Source of the DNA: Arenibacter palladensis | GTDB lineage: Bacteria > Bacteroidota > Bacteroidia > Flavobacteriales > Flavobacteriaceae | Assembly (NCBI RefSeq): GCF_900129275.1 | Contig: NZ_FQUX01000005.1 | Coordinates: 288,672-352,671, forward strand | Direction: 5' to 3' | DNA length: 64,000 nucleotides | In this document: piece after piece, positions 47,181 through 56,308 of the stretch | Position numbering within the stretch: position 1 is the stretch's first letter | Layout: each line of letters opens with the position of its first letter | Program-made: the position numbers and the translations under genes | The notes under the pieces: model-generated | What the model was told of the DNA's origin: nothing | The model's input: only the letters and a program-made list of their open reading frames with translations | The model's database searches: none

Positions 47181-47945
47181 TTAGTATCCCCGATATGGAC
47201 CGGCAAAGGCCAAATAAGATCCTGTTGTTGAATACAATTCATTGATGATGTGATAGTGGTACTCCTCTTCGCCATCCGTATATTGGGTAGCCGTAGTATG
47301 TCCGCCCGAAGCATCCAAATCTGTTGGGTAGGTCCCGGTGGAAGTACATTTTCTACCGTAGAGAAAAACCCCATCCAAGAGTATCCCTACTAGATTCTCA
47401 TCATCATCGGTGAAGGCTTTGGGCTCCAAGTGGTAGTGATAAACACCAGGACCAATATGGGCACCTGTCCAATCCAAACTAGCCGCAGCCTGATTTAATG
47501 GACCACCTCCTTCCTGATCGTTAAAAATGGAAGCCCCACTTACGGCAATGCCAATAGTATTCAGTTGGGTGGATACTGTGCTACCGGTTAAATTAGGGGT
47601 TGCATCCACCACAATGGTAGTAGCGTTGTTGTTACTGGACATGATGCTTGGCGTTCTAGCCACATCGGGTTCCTCCTTATAAAGGGCATTTCCTTCTCCC
47701 CAATAAACCGTTTCATGGTTGGGCAAACCAGTAGTTTCTATGACTACATTGGACCCATCCAAATAAATAGTGGTGGCATCGGAATTAAAGGCTGAAAATG
47801 CAGCGTGCAATTCGGTTACAACAGTTTCTTCAGTATCCTCATCGGAAGCACTATCGGCACTACAGGCAATTAGGGTAGTTAACAGCAAGGCCGAGCCCAG
47901 TGCTATTGCAGTGATATATTTATTCACTTTTGTTTCTTTTTTCAT
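47181..47945 (-). CDS. YHYH-domain lipoprotein (first copy)
   Basis: The protein has about 254 residues. The ATG at 47945 begins a lipoprotein signal ending LLTTLIAC; the longer frame starts with TTG. The YHYH domain shows two copies of its name motif, in GPGVYHYHLEPKAF and EEYHYHIINELY, with LVGILLDGVFLYGRKC between them. The paired His residues suggest metal binding. Function is unknown. A second, longer YHYH protein lies 2.8 kb upstream in the same direction. Confidence 0.85.
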   Translation of the reverse strand: MKKETKVNKYITAIALGSALLLTTLIACSADSASDEDTEETVVTELHAAFSAFNSDATTIYLDGSNVVIETTGLPNHETVYWGEGNALYKEEPDVARTPSIMSSNNNATTIVVDATPNLTGSTVSTQLNTIGIAVSGASIFNDQEGGGPLNQAAASLDWTGAHIGPGVYHYHLEPKAFTDDDENLVGILLDGVFLYGRKCTSTGTYPTDLDASGGHTTATQYTDGEEEYHYHIINELYSTTGSYLAFAGPYRGY

Positions 47946-48415
47946 ATCCTTCAATTTTGGGGGTTTACGTTGTTACTTTTGTCTATTCTGAATTTATTTT
48001 AAAACAAATCTCGTAAATTGGGCAACATGAAAATCTTCAAATCCATGAACTGCCCACTCTTTTAAGTCAATAATGGATATGGATCGGTAAATCAATTTTA
48101 AGCCTGAAGGCTTTAGGCTATTTTACGGGTTTTATCATTTTATAAATAACCAACACAGCCAGTACAATTACAATACATGAAACAATAAAGGCCCACCATA
48201 GATTGGGTTCATTACCCGAAATTTTGAATAGGCCCCATAAGTTTTTCCATAATTCCATTAGCTAATTATCTTTGTTAAATTGTATTTCAATTACTTTGAT
48301 TAGAATGCGCCATATTATTCTTTATTCATTGAACATAAGGGGCCATAGCTGATATATCGCTACTATGTAGTTGTTATTTCCTAAAATCTCCGCTAGAGGT
48401 ACCCAAAAATTTATA
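47946..48415. other. intergenic region holding a small membrane-peptide gene
   Basis: The stretch contains the 46-residue ORF at 48118-48258 and a small hairpin at 48100-48113 (AAGCC/GGCTT) just past its stop. Nothing else is seen. Confidence 0.4.
48118..48258 (-). CDS. 46-residue single-span membrane peptide
   Basis: An ATG-started frame reads MELWKNLWGLFKISGNEPNL, then one hydrophobic span (WWAFIVSCIVIVLAVLVIYK) and the tail MIKPVK. The length, Trp belts and basic end fit a small inner-membrane subunit, similar in look to accessory peptides of oxidase or transport complexes. It lies in the same direction as its neighbours, 157 bases after the DUF6702-like gene and 172 bases before the YHYH gene. 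No family is recognised. Confidence 0.6.
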   Translation of the reverse strand: MELWKNLWGLFKISGNEPNLWWAFIVSCIVIVLAVLVIYKMIKPVK

Positions 48416-49078
48416 TCAGCGAACTACGGTAAGAGGCACTTCTTTAGATTTATTGGACTTATTAAATAAATGGCCTACCCCCAACACTGTCAACCCCACA
48501 ACCAAAATCGCTGCAACACCCAATACAATGACCCCTATACCGGTCGAAAAAAAACTAGCTTCATTTTTACCTACTTCCACGAATTGATTTCCATCTACCG
48601 CCAACGAAAGGGTGTGATCGTTGGCATTATTCAAAACAAAACGTTCTTTGTTATATCCTTCCTTTAAAAGAATTAAGGCACTTTGATTTTGGTGAATGTC
48701 CTTAAAGGCCGTGTTTATAACAACCACTGAATTTATATCCTCGGGAATTTCATATACTTCGAAAACCACCATGGTTTCATGTCCAAGTTTTACGGCTCCA
48801 TTCCCGAAAGCTATATCCTCTCCCCCATTGACACTGATATGAAGGTTGTTTTTAATATGCTCCAACACCATTTGTTGAAACTCCTCTGGAGTTTGATAAG
48901 GTGTTTCAGCAAAATGGGTCCTAACTTCCTGCTGAAAAGCTGCTAAGGATGCACTTATCTGTAATACCCAACTGTTATTTCCCTTTTCCACCAGCATTGT
49001 GGTGGAAACATTGGGATTGTGGGCAAAACTTGCCATTGAAAACCCCAACGCAACTAACAGTAACATGTATTTTTTCAT
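48416..49078 (-). CDS. secreted protein with C-terminal membrane anchor (DUF6702-like)
   Basis: The 220-residue protein has a signal peptide ending SFAHN. The core resembles short flavobacterial proteins of the DUF6702 type (HNPNVSTTMLVEKGNNSW, a TPEEFQQMVLEHIKNNL helix, then beta strands). A membrane span near the C-terminus (IGVIVLGVAAILVVGLTVLG) with a basic tail would anchor it in the inner membrane facing the periplasm. Function is unknown. It follows the Cthe_2159-like gene by 25 bases. Confidence 0.6.
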   Translation of the reverse strand: MKKYMLLLVALGFSMASFAHNPNVSTTMLVEKGNNSWVLQISASLAAFQQEVRTHFAETPYQTPEEFQQMVLEHIKNNLHISVNGGEDIAFGNGAVKLGHETMVVFEVYEIPEDINSVVVINTAFKDIHQNQSALILLKEGYNKERFVLNNANDHTLSLAVDGNQFVEVGKNEASFFSTGIGVIVLGVAAILVVGLTVLGVGHLFNKSNKSKEVPLTVVR

Positions 49079-49103
49079 CTGTTTATTTTTTTTATAATTT
49101 TAA

Positions 49104-50681
49104 TTACCTCTGGCCCCCTTCACCGGGCTCTCCAGTTGGCCCCAAATCTCCACCAATTTGTGTAACTGTGCTGTTTATGGTAAACGAATCACCTAAATAT
49201 GTTCCTCCACTATATGTCCCGGAGGTGTACAATCCGTTAACTTCAGTACCACTACTTACACTTCCGCCTGTGTAAATTTTATAAGTTTTACCTGTTTCCA
49301 ATTTTGCATTGGAGTAAATAATGGTATTTACGCTATAGGGCACTTGATAAGTAAGGGCTTCCGTACCATCTTCCGATTGAATATTTAATAGTGTATTTGA
49401 GCTAACTCCATCAAAAATCACCGAGTTTTGGGTGCTCTCACTTACTGTAGGAAATGAAGTATTTAATGCCAATCCCAAAATGGTTCCTCCGGTAATTTTA
49501 AATAGATTATCATCGGTGTCAAAACTACCATCAGGTTCATCGGTCCTTACTGATATAGCAATGGTTGTACCACCTGTAATGGTAATCCCTGCGTTACTAT
49601 CAATGGCATCATTAAGGGTACTATAAACATAGATGTGCCCTCCGTTAATATATAAATTCCCAATAGCATTTATACCATCATCATAAGCAGAGATATTTAT
49701 GGTACCGTCATTAATGGTCATTATTCCCTTTGCTTCTATTCCTTCGCCTTCGGAAGTGCTTATCACAAAATCGCCCCCATTAATAGTTACGTTGGGTGTA
49801 ATGGAATCATCTGGTTCTTCCTCATCATCAATGTCATAAGAGGCTACAATTCCATCATCAACAGCATTTATGTTAAATGTTCCATCGTTGATAATAATAT
49901 AGCCTTCTTCGCAATCCATTCCGTCGCTACTTGCCGTTAAATTAAGCGTACCCCCGTCTACAATTATGTAATCGTTGGTGTGTATGGCATCCGATGCTGC
50001 TTCTGTAACCGTGATTGTTCCGCTAATTACCCTAACGTAATCATCACTTGCGATACCGTGCTTGTAGTTTCCTGCAACGTTCAATGCTCCAGAACCGCTA
50101 AAAACCAATTGCCCTTCACTAAAAAATGTTGCTTTTGCATCTTCGTCATCAGGGATATTGCTATAACTTGATGCATCGGTCAAACTACTTTTACCCTCCA
50201 ATATCACAAAAATAGTTTTTGAAGATTGTATATTGATCGCAGGTCCGTCTGTATTGGTGATACTTAAATCAGTTAACGATAATTTGAATTTTTTATCGCT
50301 ATAAATTTTTAACATACCATCGTTTGTTGTTCCCGATACCTCATAAGCTACTTCTGAAATAGAGGAATTAATGACAACATCGGCACCGTCTTGCGTAATT
50401 ACCACATCATCTGGAACAGGATTTGTAATGGTAGCTGATGTATTTGAAAATACAATTTGCACTGTATTTCCAAAAGTGGCATTTTCCACTAAATCATCTT
50501 CATCGGCACCTGTGTTATCGGTATCCCCTTCAGCAGTGCCTGTAGAGTTTGTGCTTGTAATTACAATATCTTCTGATGTTGCAACTATATCGATCTCACT
50601 TTCATCATCACTACTGCAAGCTGCAAAAACAGCGAATACTACAGCTAAAATCCCTACTTTTTTAAATATTGTGTACTTCAT
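49104..50681 (-). CDS. Cthe_2159-like beta-helix carbohydrate-binding lipoprotein
   Basis: The 525-residue protein has lipobox VFAAC followed by an acidic linker. The centre repeats a motif of about 20 residues with ING/IND-G-T-x-x-I/N (IIVDGGTLNLTASSDGMDCE, IIINDGTFNINAVDDGIVAS, MTINDGTINISAYDDGINA), which builds a parallel beta-helix. Cthe_2159 family members bind cellulose or pectin-like acidic polymers and calcium; no catalytic residue is evident. It is part of the EF-hand/YHYH gene run, which has several potential Ca-binding proteins. Confidence 0.82.
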   Translation of the reverse strand: MKYTIFKKVGILAVVFAVFAACSSDDESEIDIVATSEDIVITSTNSTGTAEGDTDNTGADEDDLVENATFGNTVQIVFSNTSATITNPVPDDVVITQDGADVVINSSISEVAYEVSGTTNDGMLKIYSDKKFKLSLTDLSITNTDGPAINIQSSKTIFVILEGKSSLTDASSYSNIPDDEDAKATFFSEGQLVFSGSGALNVAGNYKHGIASDDYVRVISGTITVTEAASDAIHTNDYIIVDGGTLNLTASSDGMDCEEGYIIINDGTFNINAVDDGIVASYDIDDEEEPDDSITPNVTINGGDFVISTSEGEGIEAKGIMTINDGTINISAYDDGINAIGNLYINGGHIYVYSTLNDAIDSNAGITITGGTTIAISVRTDEPDGSFDTDDNLFKITGGTILGLALNTSFPTVSESTQNSVIFDGVSSNTLLNIQSEDGTEALTYQVPYSVNTIIYSNAKLETGKTYKIYTGGSVSSGTEVNGLYTSGTYSGGTYLGDSFTINSTVTQIGGDLGPTGEPGEGGQR

Positions 50682-50737
50682 AATTCCTTTATTTTAGATA
50701 AACACCAATCTTGTCAAGACTCTTTCTAAGCACTATT

Positions 50738-51745
50738 TTAATTGACGTAAGCTCCCTTTAAACCATTTATAAAATTATTATTGCCGGCAGCGTCTACATG
50801 GTAATGATATCCTCTAGTATCATCAGTATGCCCCCTTAATTCATCCAAGTCGGAAGGGCTATCGCCATTGGCATCTTCCAAGGCATATATTCCAATTCCG
50901 TCCAAGGCGTATCCGATCAAAGCTGCATGCCCATCGTCTTGCGATATTTGTGTCCCAAATCCTGTAGCTGCATGGTAATGGTAACCTTGATGTACATTAA
51001 TATGTCCACCAGCATCATCAAAAGGGGCAAGGGTATATGCCCCAAGTATATTATCCACAGGTGCCGGAGCAGAAAATTCAATCCCGTTCAAAGCTACCCC
51101 ACGGGTTGAAGGTGCCGTATTGCCTGCTCCCGGTGGCCCTCCTCCAGCGGTAGTAAACAAAGTGGGACTAGCCTGTATTACTGGCGTTACTGGTATTAAC
51201 CAAGTCTGACTTAAATCGGTAATATAGGAAGGAAGGCATTCTACGCAGAAGTTCTCATATTCGGCACCCACATTTGGGTTGGCGGCATTCTCACAATCTT
51301 CTTCCGTATCGGTTACATAAATATCTCCATTGGTATCGTACAATAGCCAATTGGTATCGTTGTAAAATGTCGCCAAATTTTCAACAAAGGCACCATCCAC
51401 ATCATAAACTTCCCCGCCTTCCAGCCATATGCCCCCTGCCTCTGCATCGTCGGCGATATTGTCCGGGCACCAAGGCCCCATATCGTGATCTCCAGCCAAA
51501 CTGGAGGTAACAATTTGATAGCAATCCGTTACGGTGCCATCTGAAAGCGTACATGGTATGGTAGTAATTGTGACCGATCCATCTGCCGTAAAAAAGTAAG
51601 ATGGTTCAACATTTACAACCGCGGTGTCATCCACTGTTTCACTATCATCCGTGCCGCCTGTAGTATCCTCACTATCATTGCTACAGCTGAGGCATGACAT
51701 GAGGAGTGCGGTACCCACAATTAAATATGAAAATTTATTCGACAT
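50738..51745 (-). CDS. YHYH-domain lipoprotein (second, longer copy)
   Basis: The 335-residue protein has lipobox LMSCLSC followed by an acidic region. YHYH motifs appear as HQGYHYHAATG and RGYHYHVDAAG, with HAALIGYALDGIGIYALED between. The C-terminal half aligns by eye with the other YHYH protein in this run, so they are paralogues, although the N-terminal half (WCPDNIADDAEAGGIW) is extra. It starts 35 bases after the EF-hand gene. Its function is unknown; paired His and acidic residues suggest a metal site. Confidence 0.85.
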   Translation of the reverse strand: MSNKFSYLIVGTALLMSCLSCSNDSEDTTGGTDDSETVDDTAVVNVEPSYFFTADGSVTITTIPCTLSDGTVTDCYQIVTSSLAGDHDMGPWCPDNIADDAEAGGIWLEGGEVYDVDGAFVENLATFYNDTNWLLYDTNGDIYVTDTEEDCENAANPNVGAEYENFCVECLPSYITDLSQTWLIPVTPVIQASPTLFTTAGGGPPGAGNTAPSTRGVALNGIEFSAPAPVDNILGAYTLAPFDDAGGHINVHQGYHYHAATGFGTQISQDDGHAALIGYALDGIGIYALEDANGDSPSDLDELRGHTDDTRGYHYHVDAAGNNNFINGLKGAYVN

Positions 51746-51780
51746 AGTTTCAGTTATACAATTACACTTAAGTCATTCAC

Positions 51781-52071
51781 CTATTCACGTTTACGTCCTT
51801 TAGGTTTTGGTGCTTTCTCCAACTCCTCTTTAGAAATGTAGCCATCCTCATCCGTATCTATCTTATCGAAATCATCTTTGATAGGACCCTTTAATTCTTC
51901 TTTGGATAATTTTCCGTCCTCATCTTTGTCCATTTCCTTAAAAATTTCATCTACGGATGGAGGCTCTTTTTGTCCTTTCCCACCTTGAGACTGTTGTGCA
52001 CTAAGGTTAGCGCTAAAAAATAAGGTTACCATTGCGGTTAACACTGCCGATTTTACTATCATTTTTTTCAT
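51781..52071 (-). CDS. small secreted EF-hand protein
   Basis: The 96-residue protein has a signal peptide ending ANLSAQQ. Two canonical EF-hand loops follow, DKDEDGKLSKEE and DTDEDGYISKEE, each with Asp/Asn at positions 1, 3, 5 and Glu at 12. It should bind two Ca2+ outside the cytoplasm. It is the first gene of the minus-strand run and lies back to back with the third LytS/LytTR pair, 191 bases away, so it is a likely regulated target. Confidence 0.88.
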   Translation of the reverse strand: MKKMIVKSAVLTAMVTLFFSANLSAQQSQGGKGQKEPPSVDEIFKEMDKDEDGKLSKEELKGPIKDDFDKIDTDEDGYISKEELEKAPKPKGRKRE

Positions 52072-52219
52072 TGTTATTCTTTTTTAAATTCATTCTTTGG
52101 ACTACAAAGATGGCCCATGGTTGAATGCCAAATGGCTACTTTCAATGAAGCAACGGAGGTTTTAAGCGAATGAAGTGTTAGCATCTGCGAACTTCAAATT
52201 AAGAAGGATTTGGATGGCC

Positions 52220-52227
52220 TATTTTTG
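52220..52227 (+). promoter_or_regulatory. possible -7 box for the third LytS/LytTR operon
   Basis: TATTTTTG matches TAnnTTTG and lies 36 bases before the ATG at 52263. No convincing -33 element is at the normal spacing, so this is weak. Confidence 0.25.
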
Positions 52228-52262
52228 CATTGTGATGAAAATTAATTCCTTTAATTTGTACC

Positions 52263-53294
52263 ATGGACAGAACAAAACGATTTCTTTTTCACACGGTATT
52301 ATGGCTAGCCGTTTGGCTCATGGCCTGGTTGCTTATGACAGATGACGCACTTTTTGCCAAAAAGAACGCGGCCTCTTTTCTTCTGCAAATTGTGGTCATT
52401 GCCGTTCTGATCTATTACACGGCACCCGCACTTTTGTTCAAAAAAAGGTATGCCTCCTTTATATTGATCTCCTTGGCCCTAATTATTTTCTGCGCAGCAA
52501 TGATTTCCGATCCTTTGATAGGACTGATTTCAGGTCAACCACCTCGCCAGGCAGGTCCACCACCTGCAATGCGCCCCAGGGTACCGCCACAATTTTTGAT
52601 CCACTTTTTGGTATTGTCCATTGCCTATGTACTAGCCACTTTTGTGGAGACATTTTTGTTTGCACAAAAGAAGGAAGAAGAAAATATTAGGAACAGGAAT
52701 GAAAATTTGCAGACTGAACTAAAGCTACTGAAATCACAGATCAACCCACATTTTTTGTTCAATTCCCTAAACAATATTTATGCGCTTTCGGTTACCAATT
52801 CGGACAAGACCCAGCAGGGAATCAGTACCCTTTCCAACATGTTGCGCTATGTTTTGTACGAATGTGAACAAGCTTATGTTCCTTTAGGCAAGGAGGTTGA
52901 TTATATAAAGGACTATTTGGCCATGTACGTCTTAAAAAGCAGTAAAACCTATCCCATACAAACGAAGTTTCAAATAAAAAACGATGCTGTGCAGGTAGCA
53001 CCCATGCTATTCATTCCCTTTGTTGAAAATGCATTAAAACATGGTAATTTAGAAAAGATAACAGATGCCTTTTTAAAAATAAGTATCTTCTCCGACGACA
53101 AAAACATCGATTTTGAAATTGAAAACAGCATCCCCAAGGAATCGATTCAAAAAGACAAAATTGGAGGAATAGGCCTGGAAAACGTAAAGAAAAGATTGGA
53201 AATACTATATCCAAAAAAACATACTTTAAAGATCCAAAAAGAATTAACTACTTTTAAAGTTCAACTACACATAGATCTGAATGGGGACCATTAA
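52263..53294 (+). CDS. LytS/YehU-type sensor histidine kinase
   Basis: The 343-residue kinase has four spans in the first 140 residues, with a Pro-rich loop (GQPPRQAGPPPAMRPRVPP) before the last. The kinase core shows H163 in INPHFLFNSLNNIY, the N-box FVENALKHGN and the G-box GGIGLENVKKRLE. It overlaps its regulator gene by 14 bases. The operon is divergent from the EF-hand/YHYH gene run, which makes that run the obvious candidate regulon. Confidence 0.92.
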   Translation: MDRTKRFLFHTVLWLAVWLMAWLLMTDDALFAKKNAASFLLQIVVIAVLIYYTAPALLFKKRYASFILISLALIIFCAAMISDPLIGLISGQPPRQAGPPPAMRPRVPPQFLIHFLVLSIAYVLATFVETFLFAQKKEEENIRNRNENLQTELKLLKSQINPHFLFNSLNNIYALSVTNSDKTQQGISTLSNMLRYVLYECEQAYVPLGKEVDYIKDYLAMYVLKSSKTYPIQTKFQIKNDAVQVAPMLFIPFVENALKHGNLEKITDAFLKISIFSDDKNIDFEIENSIPKESIQKDKIGGIGLENVKKRLEILYPKKHTLKIQKELTTFKVQLHIDLNGDH

Positions 53295-53958
53295 ATGTTT
53301 AATTGTAGACGACGAGGAGTTGGCACGAAGCCTTCTCAAAACCTATGTTGCAAAAGTGAATTTTTTGGAATTGGTGGCCGATTTCGAAAATCCCTTGGAT
53401 GCCATAAAGGTACTTAAGGAACAAAAAATAGATCTATTGCTGCTGGACATACAAATGCCCGAAATTAAAGGTACAGAGTTTGCAAAAATGGTTCCACCCG
53501 GCACCCAGGTCATCTTTACAACGGCATACTCGGAATACGCCTTGGAAGGTTTTGAACTAAATGCCATAGATTATCTCTTAAAGCCCATAACTTTTGAACG
53601 CTTTTTAAAGGCTGTCAACAAAATAAAAACAGACACTGACCAGGAAGCCTCAGAGGATTCAATAATCGTTAAATCGGGCTATGACCTACATAAAATTAAG
53701 TTTGATTCCATTCTTTATATCGAGAGCGATAGCGAATATGTCATTTATCACACCCCGCAGGGAAAGATTATGAGCAACCAGAGCCTTAGCGCACTGGAGA
53801 AAAAGCTCCCAGCACAAATTTTCATGAGGGTCCATAGATCTTACATCGTTAACAAAGCAAAAGTTAACGCCCTAAAGGGCAGGGATCTGCTGATTGAAAA
53901 GGCCACCATTCCCGTAAGTGCCAGTTATTATGAGCTGGTAAAAAAGAATCTTTTTTAA
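53281..53958 (+). CDS. LytTR-family response regulator
   Basis: The 225-residue protein has a receiver with IVDDEE, phospho-acceptor D56 in LLLDIQMPEIKG and the lysine in DYLLKPI, then a LytTR DNA-binding domain (YIESDSEYVIYH, MRVHRSYIVNKAKV, IPVSASYYE). It partners the overlapping kinase. Its linker between the domains is shorter than in the other two LytTR regulators of the window. Confidence 0.93.
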   Translation: MGTIKCLIVDDEELARSLLKTYVAKVNFLELVADFENPLDAIKVLKEQKIDLLLLDIQMPEIKGTEFAKMVPPGTQVIFTTAYSEYALEGFELNAIDYLLKPITFERFLKAVNKIKTDTDQEASEDSIIVKSGYDLHKIKFDSILYIESDSEYVIYHTPQGKIMSNQSLSALEKKLPAQIFMRVHRSYIVNKAKVNALKGRDLLIEKATIPVSASYYELVKKNLF

Positions 53959-54049
53959 GGATTATTCTAGAATGAAAAGTGGTGACTTTGGGGCAGCAAA
54001 CATCAAATTTTGATTGGACTATTGCTAAGGCTTTTGATTGCACTAAGTT

Positions 54050-56308
54050 TTACTTTTCCGCCGATATCAAGTTTAAATATCGTCCCATCCAGTACGGTAG
54101 CAGCCAATAAACAGGTTCTTTTTCCTGAGACGGGTCGCCGCTAACCGCAGCATAAGGGTTTTGATCCCATCTCATGGTTCGGTACTCACTTGGCGGACGC
54201 AAGGCTGTCTGAAGCTCTTCAAGAATAGGTTGCCGCACCACCTTAAGGTCTTCCCTTTGTGCATTGTCAACATACCAATCTACCAAATCCAAGGGAGCAT
54301 CCTTTAAAAAGGCAATGGAATTATCCAGTTCCTCATCTCCTCCTGCCAATAAATTATACGTAAAATTGATCATGGGACTCTTTGCTTTTTTATGCTTATT
54401 GAACCATTGCTCCAAATGATCTTGATACTCCCTCTTCAGTACTGGATCCTCTTCATAGTTGATTAAGGTTGGATACATGTAAAGGGACAAAAAGATATCA
54501 AAATAAGTCTCCCATGAAGGGTTGGTGTTATGCAAGGTTTTTGCGTTTTCCAAATACCCTTCTTCCTTTATCAATTTCAAATATTCCCTTTGATACTTTT
54601 CTTTTTTGGTCATGTGATGGGCAAACTTCAAGAAAGCGAGCAACTCCAAAGAGTTCAATGCCCTTTCCGGAGCCCAATCGGGATTGTGGTTCAGAATGGC
54701 CGGAGACCATACTCCCCATTTGGTATGGGTCCCATCCACATCCACTAGGTTAAAATCGTTCTCTATGAGATGGTCCATAATTTTACTGAAATGATCCGAT
54801 ACCCGTTTTTTTTCCTTATCATCGGCCACCAAGTTATAGTAACAATAATAGCCGAATAGGTGGCCGGAAATCTCATCGCTACTGGTATCGCCTTTCCATT
54901 TCCATTTACCATCCTTGGAAACATGCCAACGTTTTTCTACCGGCTTTTGTCTGGGATTTTCAATTATTTCCTCGGCCAATTCGCGCTCGGTGTATGTGCG
55001 GTTCATATCATGTGATTGCTCCCAGGAAGCTGGAATTATGGTCCTTGCAAAAAAACCATCCCCACCGGTTACTTCCCTTAAAAAATGTAAGAAATCGAAG
55101 GCCTTTCTGGCTCTTTCCTTGGCTTCCGGATTTTTGGTCGTTGCATACCTAAAGGATTCCATGGCCAGATAATTGGAGGTAAACTCCCCATCATTATCGT
55201 CGTCCTCGGATTGTATGGTCGTGGTATCGCCTGGTACCACTAATTTGGAACGGGCAATTATCCAAGGTTCACGGACATGGCGCCTTATCAATTTATCATA
55301 AAAATGGTCCGCCTTATCTTCAAGTGTCATTAGTCTGTTGATTATGGCACTTACTCCGTTGGCTGTGGCAACCCATGCATTTCCCTGTTGGTCGAATGCA
55401 ATATCCCTCACCTGATCGGATACCAGCCAACGCCTGCCCGATCTAACGGAATACTCTTTTTCTCCCGGGACAAATCTCGTTATCCCGTAATGTGTACCCA
55501 CCCACATTCTACCATCGGGTCCCTTTGCCACAGCAGTTACATTGGCATTGACAATCCCATCTTCAGGCGTTTTTTCGCCAATTTTTGCAGCATTATTTCT
55601 AATGGAAACTCCCCCCAAGCCCCCTATCCATAGATTTCCCTCTTGGTCAAAATCCATTCCCCTAACATAAGCACTGATCAAATCGTCGTTTCCTTGATAT
55701 GCCGTAGTTTTTTCATCATTACAGTGGTATAAACCCACATCTGTACCTATCCAAAGTCCGCCGTTATTGTCCGACAATACGGTGCGAATACTTCTTGCAG
55801 TATTATATTCCTTTTTCTCCCATTTTTTATCCCGGTACAACCATATTCCATATGGCCCCAAGGCATAAACCCCCTCTTTTGCCGATAGCAGTTTGGCAAT
55901 GGGCGGCTTAGGTCCTTCCATTTTTTGGATTTCCCTAGTTCCACTCCTATAGACCCCATTCCAAGTAGCCATCCAAACATTTTGATCGTTGTCCATTGCC
56001 ACGTCATAGGCCGGGCCTTGGCTATCCCCGCTAATTACTATCTTCCATTCCCTTGAACCGACTTCCTTTTGGTAGATGCCATTTTTGGTGGCAATCCAGA
56101 TGCCTCCCTCCAAATCTGGTTGAATGGCCCTAACATTGTTGGCGTCTTCACTGTTTTCGGCAACAATAAATGCCTCATGATATTCCTGAGCAAAAGGCTT
56201 ATCTATATAAGCGACAATGGCATTTGAATTTAATTTGGATCTTAGATCCTTGTTTTGACCTATTGACAGAATTGGAATAATAAAAAGAAAGAAAATAGCT
56301 TTGTTCAT
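54050..56308 (-). CDS. secreted two-component-regulator-type propeller fused to a helical toroid-like domain
   Basis: The 752-residue protein has a signal peptide ending SIGQ. Residues 40-330 carry Reg_prop-like blades with the pattern D-x-x-G-x-x-W-I/V-G/A-T-x-x-G (GGIWIATKNGIYQ, NGGLWIGTDVGLYH, GRMWVGTHYGITRF). The usual partner domains (Y_Y_Y, histidine kinase) are missing. Instead residues 340-752 are helical with repeated hairpins (YNLVADDKEKKRVSDHF, LELLAFLKFAHHMTKKEKY), looking like an alpha/alpha toroid as in many lyases and hydrolases. That is a guess from pattern only. It may be a sensor-like binding protein or an unrecognised glycan-active enzyme. It stands 228 bases from the next gene. 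Confidence 0.75.
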   Translation of the reverse strand: MNKAIFFLFIIPILSIGQNKDLRSKLNSNAIVAYIDKPFAQEYHEAFIVAENSEDANNVRAIQPDLEGGIWIATKNGIYQKEVGSREWKIVISGDSQGPAYDVAMDNDQNVWMATWNGVYRSGTREIQKMEGPKPPIAKLLSAKEGVYALGPYGIWLYRDKKWEKKEYNTARSIRTVLSDNNGGLWIGTDVGLYHCNDEKTTAYQGNDDLISAYVRGMDFDQEGNLWIGGLGGVSIRNNAAKIGEKTPEDGIVNANVTAVAKGPDGRMWVGTHYGITRFVPGEKEYSVRSGRRWLVSDQVRDIAFDQQGNAWVATANGVSAIINRLMTLEDKADHFYDKLIRRHVREPWIIARSKLVVPGDTTTIQSEDDDNDGEFTSNYLAMESFRYATTKNPEAKERARKAFDFLHFLREVTGGDGFFARTIIPASWEQSHDMNRTYTERELAEEIIENPRQKPVEKRWHVSKDGKWKWKGDTSSDEISGHLFGYYCYYNLVADDKEKKRVSDHFSKIMDHLIENDFNLVDVDGTHTKWGVWSPAILNHNPDWAPERALNSLELLAFLKFAHHMTKKEKYQREYLKLIKEEGYLENAKTLHNTNPSWETYFDIFLSLYMYPTLINYEEDPVLKREYQDHLEQWFNKHKKAKSPMINFTYNLLAGGDEELDNSIAFLKDAPLDLVDWYVDNAQREDLKVVRQPILEELQTALRPPSEYRTMRWDQNPYAAVSGDPSQEKEPVYWLLPYWMGRYLNLISAEK

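Noticed and set aside
49104..50681. Possible polysaccharide lyase from the beta-helix fold
   Set aside because: The repeats are of the binding-only Cthe_2159 type and no catalytic Arg/Lys or Asp cluster is visible.
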